The position numbers and the translations under genes are program-made. A model generated the notes under the pieces. The model made no database searches and was not told where the DNA came from. It worked only from the letters and a program-made list of their open reading frames with translations. Shown here piece by piece: positions 63,807 to 64,000 of a DNA stretch of 64,000 bases (its first letter is position 1; every line of letters begins with the position of its first letter). The stretch is from DAISKN01 sp964553925. GTDB taxonomy: Bacteria > Acidobacteriota > Vicinamibacteria > Marinacidobacterales > SMYC01. The stretch is from NCBI GenBank assembly GCA_964553925.1, contig CAZKNR010000182.1:1-64000 (forward strand). Direction: 5' to 3'.

Positions 63807-64000
63807 TTAGTTGCCGACCGAGCTGATCGCGCCGAGGGTCGCTCCGACCTCGGACGGATCCACGGGTTTCTTCTGAGCCCCACCGCGTTTTGGCGCCATG
63901 GACGCACGAGCCAGATCGCTCAGCGACAGGATGCCGAGGATCTTTCCTTCGGCGTCGACGACGGGGAGCCGCCTCACCTTCCGCGCCCGCATCACCGCTT
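63807..64000 (-). CDS. CBS-domain protein, cut by window edge
   Basis: The frame runs off the right edge. The visible end reads KAVMRARKVRRLPVVDAEGKILGILSLSDLARA followed by a basic, proline-containing tail. This is the last part of a CBS motif, so the gene encodes a CBS-pair protein transcribed on the minus strand toward the kinase gene. Its length and the second domain are outside the window. Confidence 0.8.
   Translation of the reverse strand, partial: AVMRARKVRRLPVVDAEGKILGILSLSDLARASMAPKRGGAQKKPVDPSEVGATLGAISSVGN

Overview
The window is 64 kb of GC-rich, gene-dense chromosomal DNA. No gap between genes exceeds about 230 bases, and I see no tRNA, rRNA, CRISPR array, integrase, transposase or phage gene. 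The content fits a free-living aerobic heterotroph and most resembles Acidobacteriota or a neighbouring deep-branching soil or sediment phylum. This placement is an inference from the mix: a TPR-bearing Ser/Thr kinase, a PD40-amidohydrolase, a secreted prolyl oligopeptidase, delta-60 repeat proteins, several Tat-exported enzymes, an aa3-type oxidase cluster and a radical SAM protein of the membrane-spanning-lipid (Tes-like) type. Many starts are GTG or TTG.

Layout. 1-4.3 kb: the end of a chorismate mutase/prephenate dehydrogenase fusion, a Ser/Thr kinase-J domain-TPR fusion, and phenylacetate-CoA ligase. 4.3-9.7 kb: a co-directional run of a Tat-signal aminotransferase, a VTT membrane protein, a truncated AMP-binding-like protein, the Tes-like radical SAM enzyme and an MBL-fold hydrolase. 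9.7-15.6 kb: a Tat amidase, an ornithine cyclodeaminase homologue, and a PilZ / PQQ-propeller / unknown-protein run. 15.7-18.3 kb: a CIRCE-controlled hsp20-groES-groEL operon with a clear sigma-70 promoter and terminator. 18.3-33.4 kb: threonine aldolase, an FMN hydroxy-acid dehydrogenase, a secreted FAH-family protein coupled to an amidohydrolase, a LemA/M48 pair, and a four-gene peptidase/amidohydrolase operon with overlapping starts and stops.

33.6-41.3 kb: DoxX, a NamZ-type muramidase, a GNAT protein, malic enzyme-phosphotransacetylase with a 9-bp tandem repeat against its ribosome site, a glycosyltransferase, NAD isocitrate dehydrogenase and a zinc-ribbon/LURP-one-like membrane protein. 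41.3-48.4 kb: a frameshifted small gene, YnfA, a long secreted delta-60/propeller protein behind a candidate sigma-54 promoter, a formamidase-like protein and an Xaa-Pro peptidase. 48.4-51.7 kb: a sigma-54 activator with a degenerate receiver domain, divergent from a flotillin-like gene that has its own sigma-54 promoter and a palindromic upstream site. 51.8-55.6 kb: GNAT, a small membrane protein, a cardiolipin-synthase-like PLD and a PhoD-like phosphatase. 55.6-60.3 kb: a complete cytochrome c oxidase cluster preceded by a CBS protein and a c-type cytochrome. 60.3-64 kb: a hexapeptide transferase / alpha-beta hydrolase pair, a PAS hybrid histidine kinase, and a CBS protein cut by the right edge.

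The most interesting parts are the Tes-like radical SAM neighbourhood, the sigma-54 activator/flotillin module, and several small or decayed genes: a frameshifted gene with a decayed partial copy 4.5 kb away, and a possible remnant of an AAA ATPase.
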